Assembly (NCBI RefSeq): GCF_018320785.1
Contig: NC_054885.1
Location: 7,452,921-7,516,920, forward strand
Length of the DNA stretch: 64,000 bases
Direction of reading: 5' to 3'
Source of the DNA: Cheilinus undulatus
Taxonomy: Eukaryota; Chordata; Actinopteri; Labriformes; Labridae
Part shown: positions 1 to 11,700 of the stretch, piece after piece
Layout of the letters: every line of letters starts with the position of its first letter
Position numbering within the stretch: position 1 is the stretch's first letter
Notes under the pieces: model-generated
Databases searched by the model: none
What the model was told of the DNA's origin: nothing
What the model saw: only the letters and a program-made list of their open reading frames with translations
Made by a program: the position numbers and the translations under genes

Positions 1-131
1 CCTCAACGTCAGGTTAATCTATAAAACTGTGGTGGAAGTCACTTTTTTGTGAAGTGTAGGGATTGTACTCAATGTATGTGGAATTTTTCTGATGATATTT
101 GCAGTGTAGAGGTCTTTTTAGAGCTCTAAAG

Positions 132-1028
132 CAGTGGTTCTCAACCATTTTGGCCCGCAACCCCCAAAATAAAGGTGCCGGAGACTGGGGACCCCCGCTG
201 TACCTAAAGGTGGTTGAACACAGCCATGCACAATCAAGGATAGTCTTGCAGACAAGGCTGTCCTTAAAGGGGGAGTTTTCTGGGACCCAGCCAAACTGGG
301 GGCCCATGGAAGTCAGCAAAACCAAGGTCCATTCTGAAGTTAAGCAGTGAAACCATATTTTATATTTGACCTGAATAATAACCACTCTTATCAAAGAAAC
401 AGATATCTTTATTTACTCATTTGTGTATTAAATGTTAAAAAACATAATTAATATGGGTTAAAATTGGTTAATAATGTCAGAAATTGGGGAGAAGGTAATG
501 AAATTGGATTTTTAAACAACATAAATGCATTAAAAGTGGAAAAAGTTGGATAAAAGTGGCAAAAATGGGCACAAAAGTTGGTATAAAAGGATTAAAAAGT
601 GGCTGAAATTGCTTTAAAGTGCAAAAAATTGGTGGGAATTAGGTGGACTGGGGTGAAAAATTGATATTAGCTGGCAAAAATGGGTCAACTATGTTCAAAA
701 TGGGCAAAAAGGAGTGTAAAAAGTGGTCGATAGAGGCAACAATAGGTAGAAAGTGGCAAGAATTGATTTAGAAGTGGCAAAAGCAGGCAGGAAAAAGTGA
801 TGGAAAGGGTTTAAAATGGACAAAAATGGGTTTAAGTGGTAAAAATATGATAAAATTGGCTAAATTGGTGTTAAGTTATGAAAAAGGATTCACATTTGGT
901 CAAATTGGTGTAAAGTGGCCACAGTGTAACTTAAAAAATATTCATAATTTTTTTAAGGCATCTAGTGTCCCCTTCTCAGTGTCTCACGACCCCCAAGGGG
1001 GCCCCAACCCCAAGGTTGAGAACCACTG
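132..1028. mobile_element. hAT-like non-autonomous DNA transposon in a PMM1 intron
   Basis: Terminal inverted repeats CAGTGGTTCTCAACC (132) and its complement GGTTGAGAACCACTG (ending 1028) enclose 897 bp. The flanks CTCTAAAG (124-131) and CTCTAAAT (1029-1036) agree at 7 of 8 positions, the 8 bp target duplication typical of hAT. The interior is made of degenerate short units around AAGTGGCAAAAATGGGC and has no transposase. The open frames inside are repeat by-products. Confidence 0.85.
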
Positions 1029-1036
1029 CTCTAAAT

Positions 1037-2699
1037 AACTAGCTTTCCCCCATTCCTCCACTTGATTGCAAAAAACCTATGGGCAAGGAACAGGAGAAAG
1101 AAGGAGATGACAAGGTACCAGGAGAGAGGAACAAGATGGTTTTCATGATTTTCTTTTACTGTCATCATTCAACGGAGCTTGATAGCTTGTTTTTAAAGTG
1201 TAGATAGTGTTGTATTAGTAATACCCAGATCCATGTTTGAAATGTTAAGCTCTGACTTGTGCCAACACAGTGGGAATAATATGTGGCTCACAGTTGTCAA
1301 TGGCTCGTCACTACAAAGCTCCACACTTCTGTTTCTCTCACATCCAGTGCTTTTATTTTGAATGCATATTTTTAATGGGAAATTTAGATTGAATATTAAA
1401 CAGATACAGTGTGGGCAGCAAGCTTGCTGCGCACTCTGATGCAATATCAACCTTGGGGCTGTATGGTGGTGCAGCGGTTAGAGCTGTTGCCTCACAGTAT
1501 GGTCTTGGTTTGAGTCACATTAGCTTCCTCCCACACACCAAAAACTGGCTCATCATGTTAACTAGTGACTCTGTACTGTTCATATGTGTTAGTATGACTG
1601 TGAATGTTTGTGTCTCTAAATGTCTTGCCTGTGATTGACTGGTAAAACTTTTAAACTTGAGACAACAGAAATCAAAGGCGTATCCCCCAGCAACCCTTTG
1701 TAGTGCAAAAAAAGGTTTAATTTGTCTTTGAGTCTTAAAAGCTGTTGAATTTGATGCCTAAAGTTTGCAGAAACTCTGCTGAACTCCCCGCTGAGTTTGC
1801 ACGTTTGCATCTACAGACTGTAAGCAGATCCATCCATCAGGATGAGGATACAACAGGAATGCTGATGAGGTGTGCACAGAGGGAGCTGTGTGGTTTGATA
1901 TCTTTGCCAAGTGTGCTAAAGGTGAATCCTTCTGCATGATGCAAACAGCTGACGGTTGTTTCAGCGGCTGGATGATGCTGCCAAAGGGTGGGAAATGTGA
2001 TGCAATGTTGCATCATTCACACACTCTTTTAATGATGGTGATAAAATATGTTCAACTTGTAAAAATCTGAGATGAAAATACTTTAAAGAGGTAATTTGGT
2101 TGTTACAGTCCAAAATTACTTTGTCTTTGGCTGATAGTGTTCTTATTTCTAATGAAGGTGGAGCACAGGATTTTCCAGTTATACTTTTTACAAGTTTGAT
2201 GTTTTAGAACATTCTGTTCCATGGGAATTTGAGCATTTTTAGCAGAAAAAATAACAAACTGGTTCATGAACGATAGAGGTCTCTACTGTGTTTGGAACTG
2301 AAGGGCTAATGAATGAAATAAAGGAAAGATTGTAAAATTCAAGGTGAAAGCAAGCTCAAAAACAAGTATTTTTATAATAAGTTTATGTGATCAGTTATCA
2401 CACTAAAAATGTGTTATATAATCGACTGCAAGAGATCACTTTGCAGGTGAGGGATTTTTTTTTTACGTTAAAGATAGACTTGTTTGCAGAGAATGTGTTA
2501 AAGTTCAGTGAAAGATAACTCAGGTGTAAGTCAACCTCTTTCAGTTGGTGTAAAATCTGCTCTCAGGTAAATATCACAGACTGTTCTGTTCTGTAATATT
2601 CATGCCTGAGTGAAAGAGTTGCTGCTGGTTTATCTGATATGGTGTAATTTGTCTTTAACATGCCTCTTCTTTGTCTCCTCTCTTGCCTTTTTTTCACAG
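1037..2699. other. PMM1 intronic sequence, nothing further recognised
   Basis: AT-rich intron between the hAT-like element and the first PMM1 exon in the window. I looked for the missing PMM1 exon encoding a GVVGGSDY-type sequence and did not see it. A low-complexity T run sits near 2455-2465. Confidence 0.6.
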
Positions 2700-2776
2700 T
2701 GATACACAAGTTTGACTACGTGTTTGCAGAGAATGGAACGGTGCAGTACAAAGACGGGAAGCTTCTCTCCAAACAT
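2700..2776 (+). CDS. PMM1: PMM1 exon 3 (by human numbering)
   Basis: The acceptor is a pyrimidine tract ending cacag at 2699 and the donor is gtaaga at 2777. The first two bases complete a split valine codon and the next 25 codons read [16 protein letters not shown] onward to SKH. It ends on a codon boundary. Confidence 0.95.
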
Positions 2777-5700
2777 GTAAGACAACACATAAAGGCGAGG
2801 CTATCATTACTTCAAAAGAAAACCCTCAACTCTTATATAACACCTTATCTGACCAAGGAACAAGAAATGTTCGGCATGCATGCATGCAAACAAACATAAA
2901 TGCAGGGTTTGGGTTAGGGTTCTCACAGTACCAGAATTTTAAAGTTCAGTGTGATTCTTGACACTCAAATGTGAATTTTTTTTTTTCATTTTTATTAACA
3001 AAGAATGTCAGGCAAACTCTTACACACTGTCTAAGTTAGATAAAACAATAACTTCAAAATTTGGTTGAGACTGGCAAAGAATAAGGAAAGCCCTCCCTCC
3101 TTGCCAGTTTAACCCACTTTCCCAAAACTCTCCAGTGTTCAGTATAATTTAGTTTCTGAAGTGTTTGATACTATTAAGGAAACAGAAGGCTTCAGCAATT
3201 CTTTAAGTTTGTATAAAAACTTAATCAAGCCGATGTATTTTATTTTATGGCCCTCATCAGGGTCAGTGTTTTGTGCAGCTTTCGATTCCCTTTAAGACTT
3301 TTTTCAGGCTCCATGCACCTTGAAAGTTGGTGAAGTTGAGCCTGAAAACCTACTTTAGTTCTTCAAGATACTTTTGACTGATTTTACCATTTTAAACCTG
3401 GTGATATCCACAAGTATCAAAGCAACAAATATTTTTACTGCCTTACTTCTGGCTTGTTTTTATCTGGCAGCTCGATTTACTTCTTTTCTCTGATTGCCAT
3501 TTAGAGGGAAACCCTCTCTCGTCTCCAGCTCCACCCACTTCTCCTAACATTGACAACATATTTATGCAACTTAGACAATGCTATCTTTCTCTTTTGGTAG
3601 CCTTTGCTCAAAAATGGCTAAAGATTTGTAGTTTTTAGTGATTGATTATCTTTTACAGTGCTGAATGTTTTTGTACAGTTTAGACAGTATGCATAACCTG
3701 GCATGCCAGATGGATTTGTTTCACACATCCTTCTGGTAAACCACTCATAGACAGTGATTGGGAAAGGGCAGAGCCTTTAAAAAAAAAATAAATAAAAAAA
3801 TAAAAACTAGGAGGGTGATTGGATGAAAATTTGGAGGCAAAAATGTGCACATGAATAGCTTCATATTGGCCTTAATTGTTTAAAAACTTGTACAGATGAC
3901 TTTTTTTAAAATGCATGCATAAAAGAAGCAGTATGAAGTCTGTGCTCTTCTCTAAATTCATCTTTGAATATTTAAATGAGTGTCATGCCTATTAGGTTTA
4001 TTACTAATCTTTATCTTAAACCCATCAGGCCATTCAGAACCAGATCGGCGAGGAGCTGCTGCAGGACCTGATCAACTTCTGTCTGAGCTACATGGGACTC
4101 ATCAAACTCCCAAAGAAAAGGTAGGACTTAACCTAACTAACATTAACTTAACCCTTAGGACACTCACATATGCAAACACCCATGAGCTGCAGTTCTGGTA
4201 TGCAAGAATTTCTGCTCTTTTTAATTATCAGCCCTAACCTGTTAAAGCAGAAATAAACCTTCCCAGTGTCTCTTTAGAGGAAAAACATCTAAGTTTTCTC
4301 CCATTGTTTTAGGGAGCGTGAGCAATTCTGGTTTCTGCCTTTTAACAACCTCAGAGACCTTTAACCCTTCCCCCTCCTCTGTCTGTGCCTTCAGGGGGAC
4401 GTTCATCGAGTTCAGGAATGGTATGCTGAACATTTCTCCCATTGGTCGAAGCTGCACGCCGGAGGAGCGAATAGAGTTCTCTGAAATCGACAAAGTAAAT
4501 ACTCCAACTGCTTCTATGAAATGCATTTTCATGACATTACCACGACAAACTTCCACTATCATTATGACCTAATTATAGTCATATTGATTTCATGATTCAG
4601 TATTTGATGCTCCCTTCTGTTAATTCATGTTGCATAATCAAATTTAGGAGTAGTAGAAGGGATAGCACAGCAGGAGCTCCACATACCAACACAGTCAGAC
4701 ATGCACAGTTCTCCAGCAATCCTGTTAGTTTGTGAAATTTTCTTCTTTATGTTCTTTATTCATTTCACCATCCAGAGAAATGTCTCTGCTCTTCTCTGTT
4801 TGCATTTCCCAACCAAGGACACAGTCACATTAACACCTTTCCTTATGTTCTATTGGCTTTGTTTGTTGATATTTCTCTTAATCTGCTCACTTTTTTGCAA
4901 CTGTTTCTTTTGTCTGATCTAACATTACAGACTGCACATGTTTGGCTGTCTGCAGAAGATAACGGTTAAATAATTCTGACTTTTCTGTGATTTTTTTCCA
5001 CAGAGAGAGAAGATCAGAGAGAAATTTGTTGCTGCGCTGAAGAAGGAGTTTGCTGGGAAAGGTTTACGGTTTACTAAAGGTAAGAGACTTAGAAGGAATG
5101 TGTGTAAAGACTTGATTCAAGTCACGTTCAAGAGGTTAAAATAATCATATTAACCTGGATGTCTCAGCTATACAGTTTTTATCAAATTAACCAACAAAAC
5201 CTTTTCCTTCTGTCTTTTTATTAACATTTATAACCACACTTCTCTGAATTGTTTGATGCTTTGTTACTTTTCACTGGCATGCCTAAAAAACAATCCAGTC
5301 TCTGTTATTTTAATGATTGATAGTATCAAAACATGCCAAATCTAAAAAGGAAAAAAGTCAGATTTTCAGTCGTTTTAACCGAACAAGAGAGGGACAAATA
5401 GAGTGCACTGTCTAAATTGCTCAAATAAGTTGACAATTTTTGGAAAAGTTGGTGAAACTGGTGAGGAGTGAGGGTTCTTGCCATGTTTGCAAAGTTTTGG
5501 TACTGGACCTTCAGCAGGCAAACAGATTTTTTAAAAAGCAGGACATCTTTAGGCTGCCTTACACCTAACAACTTTTCCTCCAATTTCAAAGTCGCAGACA
5601 AAATTCCAAAGTCGGAATAAACTCATGGGAGTCTTGCAGGTTGCTCCGGTTGTCTCAGTCGTTAGGTGTAAGGTGGTCATCAGACTTGATTTTAGCGTTG

Positions 5701-8700
5701 TCCACAACCAATGGGGGGCCGGTGTTGTATGTAAGCAGATTAATTCACTTCATTCTTAAAAATGTGAATGTCAGCATAGATGAGTCTAGAGCCGCTGAAT
5801 ATCCGCTCAGAACTCAAGAGATTGAAAAACTTTTCTGCTCAGAGCTGCAGTCAGATCTCTGCATCTATGTGTTTGTGTGCCTTGTCTGTCAATTCATTCT
5901 AGGCTGACAGGACAGGTACGGCAAACCGCCACTGGGATTTAAAATAAAAGCCCAATCAGTTTGTTTCTGAGGGGAGACTACTCAAGTTTTCATATGATAC
6001 TTTTATTCTGAAGTGTTTCTGGGATAGTTCCTCGGTTGTTGCAGTAACATGCAATGTTGCTTCAGTGTTTAACTTTCCTTTCATTTCTGCTTGATGTAAA
6101 TGTTTTTAAAACATCAAATTATAAGAGATATTACCTCAAATGCGATCTCCATCTCCTTCTACATCCTGTTCTCTGCTCAAAAATTGAACCAGACACCAGA
6201 ACTAGAAAGGACCATTTTAATGGCTTTTCTCCATTGTGAAATTCATCCTTGATACAGAAACAGTGGTTAACTGTTTCACCGTTTAGTAAAAAGGCCTATG
6301 AAGCGCCGTTTTTGTTAACTGAGGTCTTCAGTAAAAAATAAAATGTAATCTGTGGAGTTTGGCATGCTGAGCAGCACGTCTGATCACGACTTGACTTAGA
6401 AATACCTTGCTTTCTATAAGCTTTTTCCTAAATCTGCCTAGGCATGGCTCAACATAGGGTGCAACATACAAACAAATAAAGAGACAGATGACATAAAAAC
6501 AATACATAACAAAAACAGAATAAAAATGGCTGGCATGATAAATTATGCAGGATTAAAAAGCTATATTTAAAATGCTTTGTGCAAATATAGCTTGCACCAC
6601 CAGCAGCAGAGGAATTGTTTATTTCAGATAGTTTTAGTAGTAGGGATAAAGGCATTTAGGTAACTGTTTTTCTTGGCTAGAAGGATTTATAGCAACAAAA
6701 AGCTGAAAAGATTCATGCAGTGGGTGTGGCATCTGCTGTGATGAATTATGAAGGAGTCTTTCAGGTAATACTCCATGGCAAAATGATAAACATGTCATGT
6801 CTCTTTCATGACAGCCATCATAACAAGACAGATCCTGTCATAATAGGCTTAAAACATTTGGGAATATTTGAGCTTATGTAAGAACTCAATTTAGAGTATT
6901 TATAATACGGAAGTAGTCATTTTTTGTATTGCACTTTTTTTATTTGTTAGTAAGGGGACTAAACATCCAAAAAAGATGAATGCAGAGACATTAAAAAAGA
7001 TAAAAAAAGTTCCTTGATGGAGCGCAGATGGCCTAGTTGCATCCCATGTTCCCAGGTGACCCGAGGCCTGTGGCTTCTGTCCTGCATGTCTCTTCCCCCT
7101 CTCTCCTGCCCCGATTCCAGCTCTTTCCACTGTGCTGCTCTGTAGAATAGCCCAAATACACTGCCTGGCCAAAAAAAAAGTCTCCACCTGGATTTAACTA
7201 AGCGAATAGGTACGAGCCTCCTATTGGATAATTACTGCATGGGTGATTATCTTTCAGCTGGCAACAAGTTATTTACCCCCAGCTGATGCAATGAATAACT
7301 TCTTATTTCTTAAACAATGGATTTTTTCTACCCTAATGGCACGGGCATATTCCAAGATGACAATGCCAGGATTAATTGGGCTCAAATTGTGAAAGAGTGG
7401 TTCAGGGAGCATGAGACATCATTTTCACACATGGATTGGCCACCACAGAGTCCAGACCTTAACCCCATTGAGAATCTTTGGGATGTGCTGGAGAAGGCTT
7501 TGCGCAGCGGTCAGACTCTCCCATCATCAATATTAAAATTAATGCAACACTGGATGGAAAAAAATCTTGTGACATTGCATAAGCTTATCGAAACAATGCC
7601 ACAGCGAATGTGTGCTGTAATCAAATCTAAAGGCGGTCCAACGAAATATTAGAGTGTGTGACCTTTTTTTGGTAGCGACTTTTTTTTTTGGCCAGGCAGT
7701 GTACATACCTGTAAAAAGTGAATCCAGTTTTATCTTTCCATTAATGAGAAATTCATCAGAATTAGTCTATGTCTAGAAAACTCACCAGTGTTTAATGATA
7801 TACATTAAACACAAAAGTCTTTTACTAAAATGCTGTAAATAAACAACTGTTTGCAAGTTAGACAGTGTGCAGGAATCAACCTGGAATTAACGAGGAGGCT
7901 GGCAGGAGGTAGTCCAGATAATTCTGGATGAAAAATCCAGCTGTTGTTTCAGCCTGAAAGTCATTGTGAGTTTTCAAGAGTTTGTGTTTGTGTGAAAGCA
8001 GTTTGGTTATTGATGAAGGTTCAGACTTTCTGTTTACGTCTCTTTACTATCAAACCAACAGTGTATCTCTGTCTGCTGACTTTATCTTGGTTTAAAAAAG
8101 GATCCTGATGAGGTGTGTGGTGGGCACTGAGGAGCCCTCAGTTATCTTTCTATTCCACACTCTTCCTGTAAACACACACTCTCTCTGGGGTCACAGCAGC
8201 AGGAGGAGATTTTGTTGTTTGCTGACGTGCCGTTTGAGGTGTGTGTCTGTGCTTGAGATGTGTGTGACGACTGTTCACACTTCAAACATCGCACAGAGAC
8301 ATGTTTTATTCCAAAACACTGCTCCTTTTTTAGACCCACAGCTGAACAGAAAGGCAGTGAGACTGTTTGTTGCACTAAAGGGACAGAGAGCAATTTCAAG
8401 ACTATTTTTTGTATTTTTCAAATGGTGTTAATGCATGGTGCTGCCCCATGGACGACCTCAGAGGTGCAAACTGTCCTGGGGACCATTGTTACAGAGGAGG
8501 TGCAGAGAGAACTGGACCCACAGTTAGGAAGGAGAAAGTGTTCCAGCTTTTCTCACAGAGGATGGCTGTGGAATCCAGATAAGCCAATAGCGGGAGTACC
8601 GTCCACAGGAAGTCTTTGAAATGCACATGATAGACGCCATCTACAACCACTGCTCCTTCTCCTTATGACATTATTTTGTGAATTCACAGAGTTTAAAATA

Positions 8701-11700
8701 TATCCATCACAATAGCTAAACTTTATGAGTCAAAGCAAAGTTTTAAAGTACTGCTCTGTGAACAGAGAACTCTGCTTAGTTACATATTAATATCCGCTCC
8801 TGTTCATTCACTCAGAGCTGCATTGACTTTGTCCTGTTATTCACACACTCAGCCCAATGAGGCGGAGAGCAGATTTGTGTTTTTGTGCCATTAAAGCTCT
8901 CTGTTTACTCTTTCACACCGAGACAGCGGCCGGATGAGTCCAGAGGTCAAGCAAAGATTACTGTAGTTTTCCTTCCTCTGTGTTTATCACCTCAGCTCCT
9001 CTTTACTCTGCTGATCTCTGCAGGACAAGTTATATAAACTTGAGCCTCCATCTGATAGAAGTACACGGTGTAATATACACTCGGTATTTTCATCACTCCA
9101 CCCCGGTCATCTGAGGTAAAAGATACAAACATGTTTGTGATTCTTCACAGAGGAGGAGTTATGTTCAGCTCGGTTTTACTCTGCTCTGTTGTAAAGTTTT
9201 GCCTTTACACTGTTGTAAGTTTATGATTTTGAAAACTTGAAATTTTTCAGTTTTTAGTGCCACAATTTTTGGCTTTTTAAACTCAGAAAGTTCCATTTTT
9301 TCATGTAAATTTCTTACTTTTAAAACTCTGAAATTCTGAGACTATTTTCTTGTAAATATACAACTTCATCATCGAAAAAAAGAATGTTTTGACTTCCTTG
9401 CTAAAAAAATGAATGGATTCTCTTAAAAAAAAATGTTTTTATGCTGTTGGTTTACCCTATGCCAGTGGTGTCCAAACTATGGCCCAGGGGCCAAATGTGG
9501 TCCGCGGTCCATTTTTGATTGGCCCACAGAAAGTTCTAAAAACTATATAGAATATGGCCTACATTCGAACATGAAACTTGTACTTGACTGTGTTGTACTT
9601 CTTGGTTTAGGCGCAAGGCAATGCTACCATGCTAGTATGTAAACAAACATTTTGACAGAAAGAATTTATTGTTTTGAGGGTTTTTTGTAACTAAATGAAG
9701 ACAACACTGTAAATGATAAACATACTGACAACCAAAATAATAATGATATCTTGATTTATAATGCCCTGACAGATTTCAGAGGCTATTAGTAGTACTGGTG
9801 GTGTTTCAGGGGCGTAGCCAGGGTCGACCAGGGCTTCCTGAAATCTGATTGGCCCACTAAAATCCTTAAAATGATTGCATATTTGGCTTGCCAGCCATTA
9901 ACTAGCCATTAAAGCATACCCAGTCACTAAGCATTTCTAAACCATCATAAAATTGGTTTTACTAACTGTAATATCCTTAAGGTGATGTATGTGAAGGTGC
10001 CCTGCCATCCTTTTATATATTTGTATGCGGCCCTCTGTTGAAAAAGTCTGGACACCACTGTCCTACGCTGTTGTACATTATGTTTTTAATCATGACTTAA
10101 AAAAAATATATGCACATCTAAGGTCGTTTTCACACCTGAAAGTCCGGACCAAGGTCTGTGTTTTTGTTAGATTGTATACATACTAACAGACGTTATATGA
10201 CGAACCTACGTGATATTGTCATCAGCTACGTGGTTTGTGTGTCTCTGTGGTTTACGTTGATTGGCCATTTGGCCGGCAGGCGTCCGACATCAACACGTTG
10301 TATAATGCGAGTCTTGAATGTTGTAAACAATGAATGAAATCGTCATTGCTACCATCAGATAATTGTTGATTTTCTACTACCAAAAGCAACAACTTGAAGA
10401 GCTGTAAATAAGGCTGGTCCGAGTTAATCTTATGAGTTTTATCATTAGACAACAACTTTATCGTCGTCGACAGGAAAGGAAAGTATGCAATCCTGCGAGC
10501 CATTGCAACATAGACTCGGGAGAGAAGGTATGTGTTGTAAAACTCTTGAAAAGATGAGCTGTCAGTAGTGAGGTATAACTTTATCTACAATTTTATGAAA
10601 CATCCGTGCTTGGACAATCCCCATTCAGTATAATAACGGACACTTCTACTCCTCGTGTATCGTAAAGCAGCTACCATTAGCCCACCCTGTCAGGCTGCTG
10701 GTTAATTTCAGTCCATGAGATTGTTGTGGGCTCTTCCGCAGCTCATTTTGTTATGGTAATGGATTTCCTTTGCCGGTAGTCATGTCGTAATTTCTTGTCA
10801 CCGAACCTTTCAAAGTAATGCTTTCATACTGGGCATGAACCGGACCGTGGTTCCGTTTGGACCAAGACCAGACTACCAAGGTCTGGCTGTTTGGTCCAGA
10901 CCACGGTCCAGGGGAGGTTTCACACCTAACATTTTGGTTCAGACCAAATGGAAAAGTCCGAAAGTCCGGACCAAACGACTTAGGTGTGGAAGCCCCCTGA
11001 TTCTGACAATGTCAGAGCGGACAGGGTCCTGTGCCCTCCCTGAGAAGTTTGGCACCACTCCAAGGGGCCCCCGTCCCCAGGTTAGGAACCGCTGATGTAG
11101 ATGTAACTCTGAAGATGTGTCAGGAACTGTATTCTTTATGCCAGGAAAGAAACAGTTGCCGATTTTAATGATCATCACTAAACCCCCCGATATGAGCCGT
11201 TTGTAAAAACCACACTTTAATATAGGAGCAAATAACTTTGAGACAACATGCATTTGTTTACCAAGCTGAATTCAGTAAACGTCCACAGGTGGACTTGGGA
11301 CATTAAGATAAAAATTTGAGGACAATGAGACATGAAAAGCACCACTACTCCCTCTCTCTACTTAATCACTCAGGGCTGAATGCTCTCTCTATCTCTGCAG
11401 CTCTGGGTTAAATATTTTTTATGTATTTCAGTTGTTTCTTTGATAACATTAAAACTTTTCTGTAAAAGACAAATTCTAGTGATTTTGGCGCTAATAAAAT
11501 AGAATGTGATGATTTGCATATCTTATAAACCCAGATTTTATTTAACATCTGATATGTTTATGTTCTATTGTGAATTCAATATGGGTTTATGAGATTAGAA
11601 AAACATTTTACTTATTTAAATTTTACACAGTGCCCCAACTTTTTAGGAATTATTGTATAATTTTTTTCTCAGTTTAAACTTAAGTGTCTTTGCAAAGATG

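Noticed and set aside
1-2699. Missing PMM1 exons 1-2 inside the left end of the window
   Set aside because: I searched for sequence encoding DVDGTLT and GVVGGSD on the + strand and found none; they must lie further left.
8108-8619. Overlapping open frames of 107 and 119 codons in the long PMM1 intron
   Set aside because: No recognisable domain, no splice-consistent partners, and frames overlap in two phases; chance open frames.
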